DNA of 64,000 bases from Entophlyctis helioformis (taxonomy: Eukaryota > Chytridiomycota > Chytridiomycetes > Chytridiales > Chytriomycetaceae), in assembly GCA_025526915.1 (NCBI GenBank), contig JAHLKH010000068.1:59052-123051 (forward strand), in the 5' to 3' direction. How positions within the stretch are numbered: position 1 is the stretch's first letter; every line of letters starts with the position of its first letter. The notes under the pieces are model-generated. The model made no database searches. It was not told the origin of the DNA and saw only the letters and a program-made list of their open reading frames with translations. The position numbers and the translations under genes were made by a program. Below, in pieces: positions 23,818 through 36,014 of the stretch.

Positions 23818-25950
23818 CTCATCGCACGGCGCCGGTGAGCAGAGCCGCGGGCTCGGCTGGCGGCGCGGTTGCTGCACAGGCGGCGGCGGCCGATGCCGAA
23901 CACTCGCCGCTCCTCGCCGACGACTCGGTCGCCTTTGCTGGACCTCCCGCTGCACCGCATGGATCGTCGCCCTCTGCTGGCGTCTCCCTCCAAGCAGCCT
24001 TTGGCTCGTTTATCGGTCGGCTCACTGCTGGTGGCGGCTACGCACCGCTGCCCACGGCGGCGTCGACTTCAACGGCAGCATCAGCACCAGCAGCAGTGTC
24101 GGTTGGTGCCAGCCACATCGGCAACGGCAACGACGACAACGACGACGTCGACGTGGACGATGACGGACGCAGGTCATCGGCGGCACGCAACGTTGCGCAT
24201 CGTGTGAGCGAGTCGGCCCCGACCGGCACCGTGCTGTCCTCGTCCATCAACATCACAAACACCATCCTGGGTGCCGGCATGCTCGCCATGGTGAGTCTGC
24301 CCGCCCGCCCGCCGTCCTGTGGTGCACACCCGCTGACGCCTGCATCCGTCCGCCCGCCTTCTCTCATCTCGCCCCACTCCACACACCACCGTGCACACCA
24401 CCAACCCAGCCGTTCGCAATGGCAACCGTCGGCCTGGGTCTTGGCATCCTGTTTGTCTGCATCTCAGCCACCGCCTCGGGCCTTGGACTGTTCCTCCTCA
24501 GCCGCGTTGCGGCGCAGGTCGGTCGCAAGTCGTCCTTCTTTGCTTGCGCAAAGATCACCTACCCGCACGCTGCTCTCTGGATCGATCTGGCCATTGCCAT
24601 CAAGTGCTTTGGCGTGTCGGTCTCGTACCTGGTCATCTGCGGCGACCTGGTGCGTGTGACTCTTGTGGGAGTGAATGCAGGCGTGTCCGTGTGCGTGGTC
24701 GACCTAACGTCCTCTTCTCCCCGCGTGTGGCTGGCTGGCTGGCTGGATGGCTGGCTGGGCCGCCCGCAGATGCCGCAAGTGTCGCAAGGACTGTACGCCG
24801 GCACGCTGCTGCCGACCGACCTGCTCCTGTCGAAAAAGTTTTGGATTACCGTCTCCATCCTTGCGATTGCGCCCGTCACGTTCCTCAGACGCCTCGACTC
24901 GCTCCGCTACACGTCTGCCTTTGCGCTCATGGCCGTCGTGTACCTTGTCTATGTCGTGCTGGTCTTTTACGCGTCGCCGCCTGCGACCGGCATGCCGCTC
25001 CCGCCCCCCACGTTTGACGAGATTGAGTGGTTCAAGCCGTCGACGGACATTTTTACCACACTGCCCATCTTTGTGTTTGCGTTCACGTGCCATCAGAATG
25101 TGGGGATCGCTTGTCCTGTTCTGTCTTGTCGTGTCTTGTTCTGTCTCATGGTGTGGCCACTCGTTGCTGACGCGCGTCCGTGGACAGATCTTTTCCGTGT
25201 ACAACGAGCTCGTCGATAACCGCCCGCCCAAGATCGAGCAAGTCATCCGTGGATCGATCCTGACCTCGGTGGCCGTGTACCAGTTTATTGGGGTGGTTGG
25301 ATACCTCACGTTTGGCCGACACGTTGCATCCAACATCATTGCCATGTGTAAGCAGCCCGTGTCCGCCATCCACACACACATGCCATGGCGCATCCATACT
25401 TTGGCTGACCCTGCATATGCGGTGACCTGCAGATCCGGCCGGCAACCTGGTCACATGCGGCCAGTTTGCCATTGTGCTGCTGGTGCTGCTGAGCTACCCG
25501 CTCCAATGTCACCCAGGCCGCGCGTGTCTCGACAAGGTCGTCAGCACGCACCTGGCAGCAGCGACCCCTGCCTCCACCGCAACGGCCAGCGCTGCTGCCG
25601 TCTCGACATCCTTCACCGCACCTGGCCATATCCCCACACGCCGCTTCGTGTCCCTCACCGTCGGCCTCCTCGTCGCGTCTTACCTGGTCGCCGTGAGCGT
25701 CTCAAACCTGTCCACGATCCTCTCGCTCGTCGGCGCGACGGGCTCCACCATGATCGCGTACATCCTGCCGGGCCTGTTCTACTACCGTCTGCGGCGCAAT
25801 GCCCAGCCCCTTGGCGCGCCGCTCGAGCCCCTCGAACGCGTTGCCGTTGTCCTTGCGGGCTTTGGCGGTGTCGTCATGGTGTCCAGCCTGCTCACGCAAT
25901 TCTGGAACCTTGCCAGCGGCGCTGCTGGTGGTGCTGGTGGCGGCCATTGA
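23811..25950 (+). CDS. Vacuolar-type amino acid transporter (AAAP/SLC38, Avt-like)
   Basis: Five exons: 23811-24290, 24410-24649, 24770-25099, 25188-25347 and 25433-25950, giving 575 residues. A ~130-residue acidic, Ser/Ala-rich cytosolic N-terminus precedes the first helix, which carries the family signature SSSINITNTILGAGMLAMPF. About eleven membrane helices follow, including GLGILFVCISATASGLGLF, FALMAVVYLVYVVLVFY, and LPIFVFAFTCHQN, which matches the conserved F-A-F-x-C-H motif of SLC38/Avt proteins. Yeast Avt5-Avt7 relatives export amino acids from the vacuole, and the same role is inferred here. Intron 2 contains a CTGG/GGCT repeat (24728-24762). Confidence 0.9.
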
Positions 25951-25985
25951 ATGAAACCTGGTGTATTATGGCTTTAGATGGTCTG

Positions 25986-26090
25986 GCCAATCAGCGTGCG
26001 ACTCTCAAGTTCAGCGTGCAGCCAATCAGCGAGCGACTCTCAAGTTCAGCGTGCAGCCAATCAGCGTGCGACTCTCTAGCGCCAGTGATC
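25986..26090 (+). promoter_or_regulatory. Three 35-base repeats, each with a CCAAT box, upstream of the RlmN-like gene
   Basis: CCAATCA occurs at 25987, 26022 and 26057, each at the head of a nearly identical 35-base unit (CCAATCAGCGTGCGACTCTC and on). The array ends about 120 bases before the RlmN-like start codon, a suitable place for HAP/NF-Y-type CCAAT binding. Function is inferred from motif and position. Confidence 0.65.
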
Positions 26091-26207
26091 GTTTCAAGGC
26101 GCCGTTTTTTACGTCACTTGGACCACTGCAAGGCATCGACAGGCATCGCACGGCACCGTCAGGCAGCTCCGCTACACAACCCACCGCACCACAAACCACA
26201 GACGACC

Positions 26208-28040
26208 ATGGCGCCCGCCAAGCGAGAGTTGAACCCCAAGCCCATGTACGACGATGGCCTGCTGCTCGAGGCATTCAATGCCCACAACATCGCCCCCAAG
26301 CACGCGCAGAAGCTCTGGCGCTACTTTGTGCAGCAGGGCGCCTCGACCTACGCAGACGTTCCCGGCCTGCCCAAGCAGGCGCTCGCCGTGCTGCAGGCCG
26401 AGTTCACGCCGCTGACCTCGCGGGTCGTGTCCCGCACGGACGCAGCCGACGGCTCCACGACCAAGCTGCTCGTCGAGCTGCAGGACGGCCAGCGCATCGA
26501 GAGCGTCATCATGCGCTACGGCGACGTGGCCCTCGACTCGTTCCCCGACGACGAAAAGGCCAAGCTGCCCACGGACGACGAGGGCCGCCTCAAGTTCCGC
26601 TCCAATAAGCGTGCGACGCTGTGTGTGTCGTCGCAGGTCGGCTGTGCGATGGGCTGCACCTTTTGCGGTGAGTGTCGTCGCTCGCTGTGCGGCTCGTGCT
26701 CGTGCTCTGGCTCTTGATGTTGGCATTGTACTCACTCACTCTGCCTGGCATTGCCATTGTTTGCTGCGGTGGTGCACAGCTACGGGCACGATGGGCCTGC
26801 TTGCCAACTTGACCGCCGGAGAGATTATCGAGCAGCTTGGTGAGTCGGCCGCGCCAAGCAATGCCATGCCATGCAATGCCTTGGCATACAATGCCATGCC
26901 ATGCCTGCGCTGACACCATCAACTCCTCTTATAGTCCATGCCAACACGGTCGAGCATATTCGCAACGTGGTGTTCATGGGAATGGGCGAGCCGCTCGACA
27001 ACTACCAGGCCGTCCTTACAGCCGTGCGCGCCATGATCGACACATCGCGGTTCGGCCTCTCGCCCAAACAGATCTCCATCTCGACCGTCGGCGTCGTGCC
27101 GCGCATCCATGCGCTCACACGCGACCTCCCAGACATTGGCCTCGCCCTCTCTCTGCACGCTCCGACGCAGGAGCTCCGCTGCGAGATCGTGCCCACCGCC
27201 AAGGGCTGGCACATTGACCGCATCCTCGAAGCCACGGACGTGTTCATTGCGCAGCAAAACGCAAAGACCAAGTCATCCAACCGCCGGCGGCACGTGCTCG
27301 TCGAGTATGTCCTCATTGACCAGGTCAACTCGACGCCCGAGGTCGCCCACCAGCTCGGCAAGCTCCTCCACGGCCGCGACGTGCTCCTGAACGTCATTCC
27401 GTACAACCCGACGGCCGTGCCGCACGACTACCAACCACCGTCGCAGGCCACCACACGCGAGTTTGTCGACATTGTTCGCAACACGTATGCCGTCCGCACC
27501 CTCCTGCGCCAGGAGCTCGGACAAGACATTTCGAGCGCGTGTGGCCAGCTTGTTATTGAGAGCGCAGGTCTTGGCCGCTCGAATGCAAAGACTGCCAAGG
27601 CGGGCGATGCTTCTTCTTCTTCTTCGGCGGCGGCGGCGGCGTGCGGCTCGGGCGACGCCGGGATTGCTGACGTTGAGGACTTGATGGGTGCTGGTGCCCG
27701 GCCGAACAAGACAGGCCCGGCAGCAGCCATGTCGCGTGGCGCGTCCGGCTCCACGACGCTGCGATCGCGGGCGGCGGCCAACCGTGCCACCACCACCACG
27801 GCTGCATCTGAGACGGATTCCAGCAACTCTGTGTTGTATACGGTGGATGCGGATGGTGTCGTTGTGCCCAAGGCCGGCTCGTCTGCCTCGGCGTCTGACG
27901 ATTTCGTGTACAGCGGTCGCCCAGCCATCATCCGCGGCGGCATGGCCGAGAACGCGTTCAATGTCGTGCTCATGTACGGCATTTTCGGCCTCGTGTGTCT
28001 CCTCTTTGTCCGGCTGTGTTTCCGCTTCTTTTTTGTCTAA
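26208..28040 (+). CDS. RlmN/Cfr-family radical SAM RNA methyltransferase with C-terminal membrane anchor
   Basis: Three exons, 26208-26667, 26780-26839 and 26935-28040, give 541 residues. Family features are strong: QVGCAMGCTFC provides the Cx3Cx2C iron-sulfur motif, with ATGTMGLLANLTAGEI after it, then FMGMGEPLDNY, SLHAPTQELR, YVLIDQVN, and SACGQL, which carries the second catalytic Cys near residue 376. Bacterial RlmN methylates C2 of adenosine in 23S rRNA and some tRNAs. Unusually, a Ser/Ala/Thr-rich linker follows the catalytic domain and the protein ends in a hydrophobic helix (VLMYGIFGLVCLLFVRLCFR), with only a few residues after it, as in tail-anchored proteins. No clear mitochondrial presequence is visible. 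The substrate in this organism is unknown. Confidence 0.9.
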
Positions 28041-29220
28041 TTAAACCAGTGTCACGTCGTGGTGTATGGTGCATGGCTTGTCCGAACAGTGTGTGTTATT
28101 GGTGTTGCTGCCATTCATGGACGCGGCTCGGGCGTCGGTTGGTTGTTGCGTCCATGCAGCCAAGCCACGTACAGCCAAGCCAGCACTGGGCAGCACACGG
28201 CAGATCCAGCAAGGCCATCCAGCAAGGCCATCCAGCAAGGCCATCCAGCAAGGCGACGAGATCCGATGCAGCCAAGCGAGCAGCAGCAGCAGCAGCAGCA
28301 GACGCCGGCCGCTTCCCCGAAGCGCGTCTGACGCGGCTGACTCGCGCTTCTCCTTCATCTCGTCTGGTCGTTCGGCTCGCCTTGCAGTTCCAGTGCTCAT
28401 CTGCGCTCGTCTCTGTGTTGGTCGCAGCGCTTCTACTTGCTTCGCTTGTCCTTGCAGCGCTTCTACGTCGAGCACCCGCACCCGCACCCGCCCTCGCCCC
28501 CGCCCCACCACGACCGCCAGCCAGGCGGGCCGTTCATGTCGCCACGACAGCGCTCGCAGCACTCGCACTCGCACTCGCACTCGCCGCACACTCAAGCCAC
28601 CGACGCTCTTGGCAGTAAGTGCTGCGTCCTTTGACTGCTGCTGCCTTTGACTGCTGCTGCCTGCCTACGACTGCCTGCCACTCACGCTGCGTGCCCGCAC
28701 CCGCCCCATTCCCACACGGACCGACCGACCGGCCAACCAACCGACGCCGCCGCCTTGGCCCCCTGGCAGGCCCGCCCGCCGTCCAGCCTCGCCGCTCATC
28801 TCGCAAACGGCCCCACCCGCTCTCGGCCGCCCTTTCGCAGCCCGCACCCGCACAGACCGCCGCTCCTCCAACCGCTGCCTCTGCTGCCTCTGCTGCCCCT
28901 GCTGCCCCTGCCGCCACCGCCGCGAGCCTGACAACAAGGTCGGCCATTTCAGTCTCGCCTTGCTGCAATAAGCTGCCTTCCGCTGACGCGATCTGCCCGA
29001 CAGACCAAAGCGCTCCCGCTCAAGCCTCTCTCAGCCACAGTCTCAGTCTCAGTCTCAGCCCCCCGTCCTCCCCTCCGTCGCGTCCGGAGACCGGTCCTTC
29101 AAGAGGCGCAAGTCCACCTTTCTCTCTCCCGTCGCAGCCGCCAACAAACCAAACAAGCAACAACAGCGACAGCAAATCCCTGCGGCGTTTCCTGCAGCTA
29201 AACCGGCAGAGACCCTGTCC
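28041..29220. other. Intergenic region and probable 5' leader of the HECT gene
   Basis: I see no convincing gene in about 1.2 kb. It holds a 13-base tandem repeat at 28200-28254, a CAG run at about 28279-28300, CGCACTCGCACTCG-type repeats near 28560, and pyrimidine-rich sequence. An upstream noncoding exon of the HECT gene is possible. Confidence 0.4.
28200..28254. repeat. 13-base tandem repeat (AAGGCCATCCAGC)
   Basis: About four copies of a 13-base unit lie upstream of the HECT gene, downstream of the RlmN-like gene. Confidence 0.85.
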
Positions 29221-32200
29221 ATGGGACGATCCCGCCGCTCGCAACGGCAGAGCCGCAACCAGCTGGGCAGCGACAATGACAGCCACGATCACCTCGATCT
29301 AGACCTGGACGAGGCCAAGGCGGTCGGCATGGTCACGCGCACGTCGCGTCGCCAACGCGTGTCGCAGCAGGCAGCTGCCATTGTCGCGGCTGCCCAAGCC
29401 ACCGCGCCAACCCCACGATCGCCTGCCCGCAATCCGCTGCCCATGTCTGCTGCAAAGCCACCCACTACTGCCGACCTGGACGTGGATGACATCATCGCTC
29501 CAAATGCCGTGCTCGGCGGTCCTATCAAGGACAAGCATGCCGATCCAGACGATGCCGCTGATCACGATGACGTGGAAGAAGAGGAAGTGGGAATGGAGGA
29601 AGAAGTGGAAGAAGAGGACGCGGAACAGGAACAAGACGACGGAGAAGAGGACGAAGAGGAAGAGGAGGACGAAGAGGAGGACGATCGCGAGTCCTCGGAC
29701 GACCTTTCGTCTGATGCAGAGCGAGCCTTTCTTGCCATGGCGGCAGCAGCAGGCGTGGATGCCGAGGCGCTCCGAGCCAGCCTCTTTTCAGGCAGCGGTG
29801 CAGGAAGCGCGCCGTCTTCTCGCTCGTTGACGTCCAAGGCGGCACAGGCACGCGCACTGCTCGCCACGATCAAGCAGATTGGCGATCCCTCGTCCCAGAT
29901 GGTCGCGCTCCAAGAGCTCTCGGAGATCCTGAGCGTTGCTTCGGAGGACATGTTCAGCACCAGCAGCGGCAGCGACGCTCGCTCCTCGTTGCTGAGCACG
30001 CCAGACTTGGTCAATGCCCTGGTTGGGGTCATTGACTGCAGTGATGCAGCCATGGCGGCTGCGTTTGCCATGGACGACGACGATGCATTTGGCGTCGGCG
30101 GCGGCGGCAGCGGCGGCGGCATTCTTCCCGAGCTCATGCTGCTGAGCTGCCGATGCATGACCAACCTGATAGAGGCCAATCCCGCCGCACCGGGCGTGAT
30201 TGTGCAGCAGCGAGGTGTCCAGGCGCTCGTGGCCAAACTCATGGAGATCGAGTACATTGACCTGGCCGAGCAGATTCTGACGGTTCTCGAAAAGATCTCG
30301 GCCGAATACCCGTCAGAGATCCTCAAGGCAAACGGCCTGACTGCGTCTCTGCAGTACATTGACTTTTTCGGCACCCATGTTCAGCGGTCTGCCATGACGA
30401 TTGCCGCCAACGCCTGTCGCGGCCTTACGTCCATCCCGTCGCTTCGCGCTGCCCCGCTCTCGATGCCGCCATCAGGCTCGGCTGCCTCGCAGGCTGCGAC
30501 TAACGGGGGACAGGCCGACTCGCTGCCAATGGTCTTGTCGGTGATGGACACGGTGACGCGTCTGATGCAGGCGACGGACAAGAAACTCGTCGACCAGACG
30601 GTGCGCTGTCTGAGCCGTATCATTGACTGGGCTGTGCGTGATCCCAAGAAGCTGCAGCCCATCGCCACGCCCGCGCTGCTCGAGACGCTTGTCAGCACAC
30701 TGTCGACCATGGCCGACCACCGCAGCAGCCAGGCAAATCCAGTCGTGTTTGTGGCTCTGTTGCGCATCATCGCTAGCATTGCGCGTGCCTCGCCCCAGTG
30801 CGCTCGCGACCTGACAACACGCAACGGCATCTTGACTGTCGTCCGCAACATTCTCACAGACAATGCCGCATCGCTCATTCCCGTGCCAAATGCGGCTCAT
30901 GCTTCGGCGGACGGTGTTGCCCCAGCCGCCGAGATATCACACGACCAGGCATCCGCGGACATGGGTGAGCACGACGTTCACGCCGAGCGTCTCAGTGCTG
31001 CACTCATGGGCTCGATTGTGAACCGGCCGACGGAGCAGATCCTCGACATTCTCAATGTTCCCGCGAGCCTGCTGCCTCAGCTCCCTCAGGAGCATCCCTG
31101 GAAGGTGTCGTCGTCTCCAACGACAGCAAGTGCAGCTGGTACACCGGCTGCGTCTGCGGCGGCAAAAAGTTCGAGTGCGGCTGGGCTGGACCAAGCGTCG
31201 GTCAACTTGTATGTGCGCACGCTCGTCCCGCTCTTGTTTGACGTCTTTGGCGCCACGGTCAACGTGGCTGTCCGTCGCAAGGTCATCGAGTGTGTGGCCA
31301 AGGGCATCTGGTTCGTCAAAGATGCTGCGCTCCTCGAGGCTACACTCTACGGCTGCCGCGGCTTTGGCAAGTTTCTCTTTGAGCTCATCCACCTGCACGA
31401 CGTCGCCTTGACTTCCAACACGCGCCACGAGGCTGGCGAATCGCCATTGAGCAGCACCGTGGCTGCTTCATCGCAAGTCGAACCATCAACACCGCTGGCC
31501 AGTCCAGGCACTGCAGCTGAGTCGCCCGTGGCCTTGTCTGCCCAAGCCGCGGCACAGCACGCGCAGCTGTCTCGCAGCGCCTTCATGATGATGCTGGCTG
31601 GCGTGCAGATTACACAAATCGCGGTCGCCAAGGGCGGTCCTCGCTTCAAGGTATGGCTGGTCCGCGAGGGCGTCATGGACGAAATCGGCAAGGTGCAAGC
31701 CAAGGTTGCCGCAGTCCGCGCCACGATGAATGGCGATGATGCACCAACAAGCGCGTCTCCTCTCGCGGCAGAGGCAGGCAGTTTGAGCGTGCCTGCATTG
31801 GCGCAAACAGACGCCGCGTCTGCGCATGCAACTGCAGTCGAGTTGGCAGACTTGCTGCAGAGCATCGGCCTTGTTTCTTCGCGGACAGAGGCTGCGTCCT
31901 CCAATGACGACTCGGACTTGTCTGCACTGGCTGCCAGAGTGCGTGAGCTGGACGCGGACACGTTAAAGACCGACGCCGAGTCGCACATCCAGCTGTTTGG
32001 CAAGCTGCTCAAGGCCGCGGCACTCGGCGTTGCTGCTCAATCGCCCACATTATCGCTGTCCGCGTCATCGTGGGCAACGACGCGGTCTGACGCATCGTCT
32101 GCTTTGGCGGCATCCCCTCAAGACTCGCAAGACACGTCGCCTCTGTCTGATCAGGGTCTTGGACGGCCATCCGCGACACTTGGAGCAGCTCGCTAGTCTC

Positions 32201-35200
32201 GGGGCTGTGATGGAACGCCTCCAGAGCCAGCTCTCGCCGGCGGGTCTTGGCCACATCAATGCGGCAAGACAGCAGCTTCTCCGACGCCAGCAGCTGCACG
32301 CGTTTGGGTCGGGACTGGTCGTCTTATTTGGCCTGAATGGCGACCGATTCAGCGACACCGACGCGCTGTCGTGGCTCTCGACGACGACAGCCGAGCTCGT
32401 GCGCCAGACGTCCAGTGTGAGCAAATCGTCAGAGACGGACGTGCTCGGCAGGCTGGACGCTCTTGTATCTCGTCTGCGCGGCACTTGTCTCGATCCAGAC
32501 GAGCCATTGCAAGACCACATGGACAATGTGCTGCTGGCACTTGCTGAGCTTGCACAGCACCTCGTGGGCTCGCAGGCTGCCGACGATCACTATGGACTGA
32601 CCGGCTTTGAGATTGCCAAGAGCGGTGTCATTGACGCTCTGGTTGCCCTTGTCTCGTCGCCAGGCATGCCAGACACCCACCGCGCCGTGTCTGCCGACTC
32701 GCCGGCCGGCTGCTCCAGCGCGACATGGCCACTCCCGCTGGCAGCGCGTCTGCGCTGCTTCGCACACGTGTTCCTCGGTGCACCGCCTCCGTATCTCTAC
32801 GCTGCGGATGCGGACTCTGGCACTGCGATCGCGCAGTCTCCCATCAGACCGTCGGTCCTGGCATCCAAGGCGACCTTGTTTGTGCCCAATGCACACGCCC
32901 GGCTCGTCATCCGCCTACAGGAGCTTGTTTCTCGCGCCGAGCAAACCAAAGTGGCGACCGCGATGGCCCCAACACTGGCCTCGCTCGACTCGCACATGCT
33001 GCTGCCTGGCGGCGGACTTTCGCCACTGTCACCGGCGGGACACTCTCAGCCGACGTCGGCGACATCTGCCCATGCTCTTCTTGGCCAGCTCGGGCTCGCC
33101 GCCAGCAGCAGTGGCGTAGGCGGCAGCCAGACTAGTCCAGCAAACCAGCTGCTGCGCCAGATCCGACTCAAGCTCGTTGCAGCCGACGCCGAGTCGGTGC
33201 CCGAGTCGCTCAAGAGTCTGACTGTGAGCATGCAGGCCGTGGCAAACATCAGCTCGCTTGAGAGCTTTGTGCGCACGCGTCTCGAGGCCGAGGATGTTGT
33301 TGTGCCAGAATTCAAGAAATCTGCCAGTGCTGGTGCAGGTGCAGGTGCAGCTTCAACGCCAACGGCGACAGAGACAGACGACATTGGAGTTGCAAGCGCA
33401 GGCTCGTCCACGCCGGTATCGGCAGCTGGAAAACAGGGAGCAGGGAGCTATGCATCGGCTGCGGCGTCGGCTGCGACCAAGCCGCCCGCGTTTGATGTCG
33501 AGTTTACCATCCATGGGCAGGTGTTGTCTCGAGACAAGACCATCTTTGGCTGCATCTACGCGCACGACGGCCGAGACCCGCAGCACCAGCACACTGATCT
33601 GTGGAACCGCACGCACACGATCACATACAAGATGGTTGAGCACGCCAAGTCGCGCGACCAGCCTCTGGACACGACAAACGAGTCACCAGTCGCCGCGTGC
33701 ACGTGCTCGGTGTGCACGCTGGTGGTGGCCATGTCGTTTCCCAAGATGGAGGCTGTCAACGATGTTGCGCTGCACGCCCTGCACCTGCTGCGCATCCTGC
33801 ACGGCCTCAACAAGAACGCGCGGATGCTGTACATGGACGGGGCCAATGGCGATCCTGATCAGACGGCTGGTGCAAGCCGCAAGAGCATGCCCAAGCTGCT
33901 GGCGTCCAACAGCGGCACGACGACGGCTGCATCTGGCGCACGTGTCGTTGACGCCAGACGCCAATCCACTGTCCCTCTGCTCGGCACGCTGTCTGCCGCC
34001 GCGTTCTACAACAACAAGCTCTCGGCCAAGCTCTCTCGACAGCTCGACGAGCCGCTCCTTGTTGTGTCTGGCGTCTTGCCATCGTGGTGCGACGCCATTG
34101 TCGAGCACTTTGGCTTTCTGCTGCCGTTTGACCTGCGCGTCCTCTACCTGCAAAACACTGCCTTTGGATACTCGCGCAGCCTGGCGAGATGGCAGCAGAA
34201 TTCCGGCATGGCGGGACAGGGAAATATGCTCGGCAGGTCTGGCATCGGCGCTTCCTTGTCAAGCAGTGGACAGGGCGGCCTGTCGTTGAGCCAAGACCAC
34301 CCGACGCTCGTGCGGATCTCGCGGCAAAAGGTGCGTCTCTCGCGTGAGCACCTTGTCGAGAGCATGATCAAGATCATGGCGTCGTACGGACAGACGGTGT
34401 CGCTGCTTGAGATGGAGTTTTTCGGCGAGGTCGGCTCTGGCTTGGACCGACGCTCGAGTTTTACGCCCTTGTGTCGCGTGAGATGCGACAGCGGCACGGC
34501 GTTGCATGGCCCGCGAGTCTCGGTACCGACCACGTGCAAGCGTCTGGTGCCCAAGCAAGTGCTGCCGTCCCTGCTGCGGGTCCATCGCCTGCCTCCTCGC
34601 GACCCAACTGGTGCTGTGGCGACCGACGACCATGATGCATCCACTGCGGCCACGATGCCGTACCTCGAGCCGCGCAATGGACTGTATCCGGCTCCGCTTG
34701 CACGCGACCAGGCGGACACGCCGTACGGCAAAGCGGTTGGCGCCATGTTCCGGTGCATCGGCCTTCTCACTGCGCGGGCACTGATGGACGCGCGCGTCCT
34801 GGACATGCACTTTTCGCCGCTGTTCCTCGAGCAAGCGATGGATGCAGTCTTCTGCGGTCGCAGCCCTGACCATGCAAACATTGGCAAGCACAGCGGCGAT
34901 GGCATGGCTGGCCTGGCGCTTGTGCGGGTGAGTAGGCCGTGGATTGTGTGGCCCACGCGATTCGGATACGATAAGCTGACCTGCCATCCTGTCTTGAACA
35001 CGAACCAGGTGCTTGATCCACCCCTTGCGCAGTCGCTGGCAACCCTTGCACGGTATCTGGATGCCAAACGACGCATCGAGGCCGAGAGTCTCCGCCACAC
35101 AGGCAAGAGCAAGAACTCGCGCCTCGCCCGAGACATTGAGGCGATCCGCGTCAATGACGCGACCCTCCAGGACTGTGTCTCGACATGACGCTGCCTGGCC

Positions 35201-35896
35201 GTCCAGACATCGAGCTCGTGCCGGGCGGCCGCGACATCCCAGTGACCATGTCGAACCTGGACAAGTACCTCGGCCATGTCATTGACTGCACGGTCGGCGC
35301 GGGTGTCCGGATGCAGATCCAGCAGTTCCGCCGCGGCTTTGAGAGTGTGCTGGGTGTGTCCAAGTTCAAGTGCCTGTCTGGCGAGGAGCTGTCGCTGCTC
35401 ATTGGCGGTGCGCGCGAAGAAGACTGGAGTCTGCAAGGTGTGTTTGCTGTGTGTGAGAGAGAGGGAAAGGATGGACTGGCTGACATGAACGGCGTGCGTG
35501 GCTGGCGCAGTGATCCGCGAGTGCATCAAGGCCGACCATGGCTACCACGCCAACTCGCGCATCATTCTCGAGTTCACGCTGATGCTGTCACAGTTTACAG
35601 GCGAGCAGCGCCAGCGGTTCTTGCGGTTTGTGACGGGCTCGCCGCGGCTGCCCATGGGCGGCTTCAAGGCGCTGACGCCCGCGCTCACGGTCGTGCGCAA
35701 GACGGCCGACGGCGGAGGCGGTGGCAGCAGCCGGCCCAGTACAGCCGGACGCCGCCGGCCGGACGACGAGTACCTGCCGAGCGTGATGACGTGTGTCAAC
35801 TACCTCAAGGTGCCCGAGTACTCTGACGCGGCCATCATGGCCGAGCGGTTCGAGATGGCGATGCACGAGGGCCAGGGCGCCTTCCATCTGTCGTGA
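29221..35896 (+). CDS. UFD4: HECT E3 ubiquitin ligase, Ufd4/TRIP12/UPL3 type
   Basis: Three exons, 29221-34927, 35009-35437 and 35511-35896, encode about 2173 residues after two opposite single-base corrections. A basic N-terminus is followed by a strongly acidic stretch (residues ~115-160). Armadillo-like repeats come next (SSQMVALQELSEILSVASED and the following SLLSTPDLVNALVGVI, typical of UPL3/TRIP12). The HECT domain fills the C-terminus, with LPGRPDIELVPGG, then DKYLGHVID, and the catalytic Cys in LPSVMTCVNYLKVPEYS. It should attach ubiquitin to proteins with N-terminal ubiquitin fusions or other degrons. Frame breaks occur near 32151 (one extra G in GGG) and 35173 (one base missing); both flanks are well conserved, so sequencing indels are likelier than gene loss. 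Confidence 0.9.
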
Positions 35897-36014
35897 GGGT
35901 CCTGTGGTTGGGGTGTGGCGCCAGTCCTTCGTCGTTTCTTTTCTAGTTTATCGTGGCAATACATGCAGTCCTCGTTTTATAGCAGTTGACGTTGCCGATT
36001 CTTCAGCAATCTCT

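Noticed and set aside
24747..26717. Single 656-codon plus-strand frame joining the transporter and RlmN regions
   Set aside because: It reads the transporter exons out of frame and only becomes meaningful at the RlmN start at 26208; it is a chance fusion of two frames.
34144..35529. Minus-strand open frame of 461 codons opposite the HECT domain
   Set aside because: Antisense shadow of a well-supported catalytic domain with conserved sense-strand motifs.
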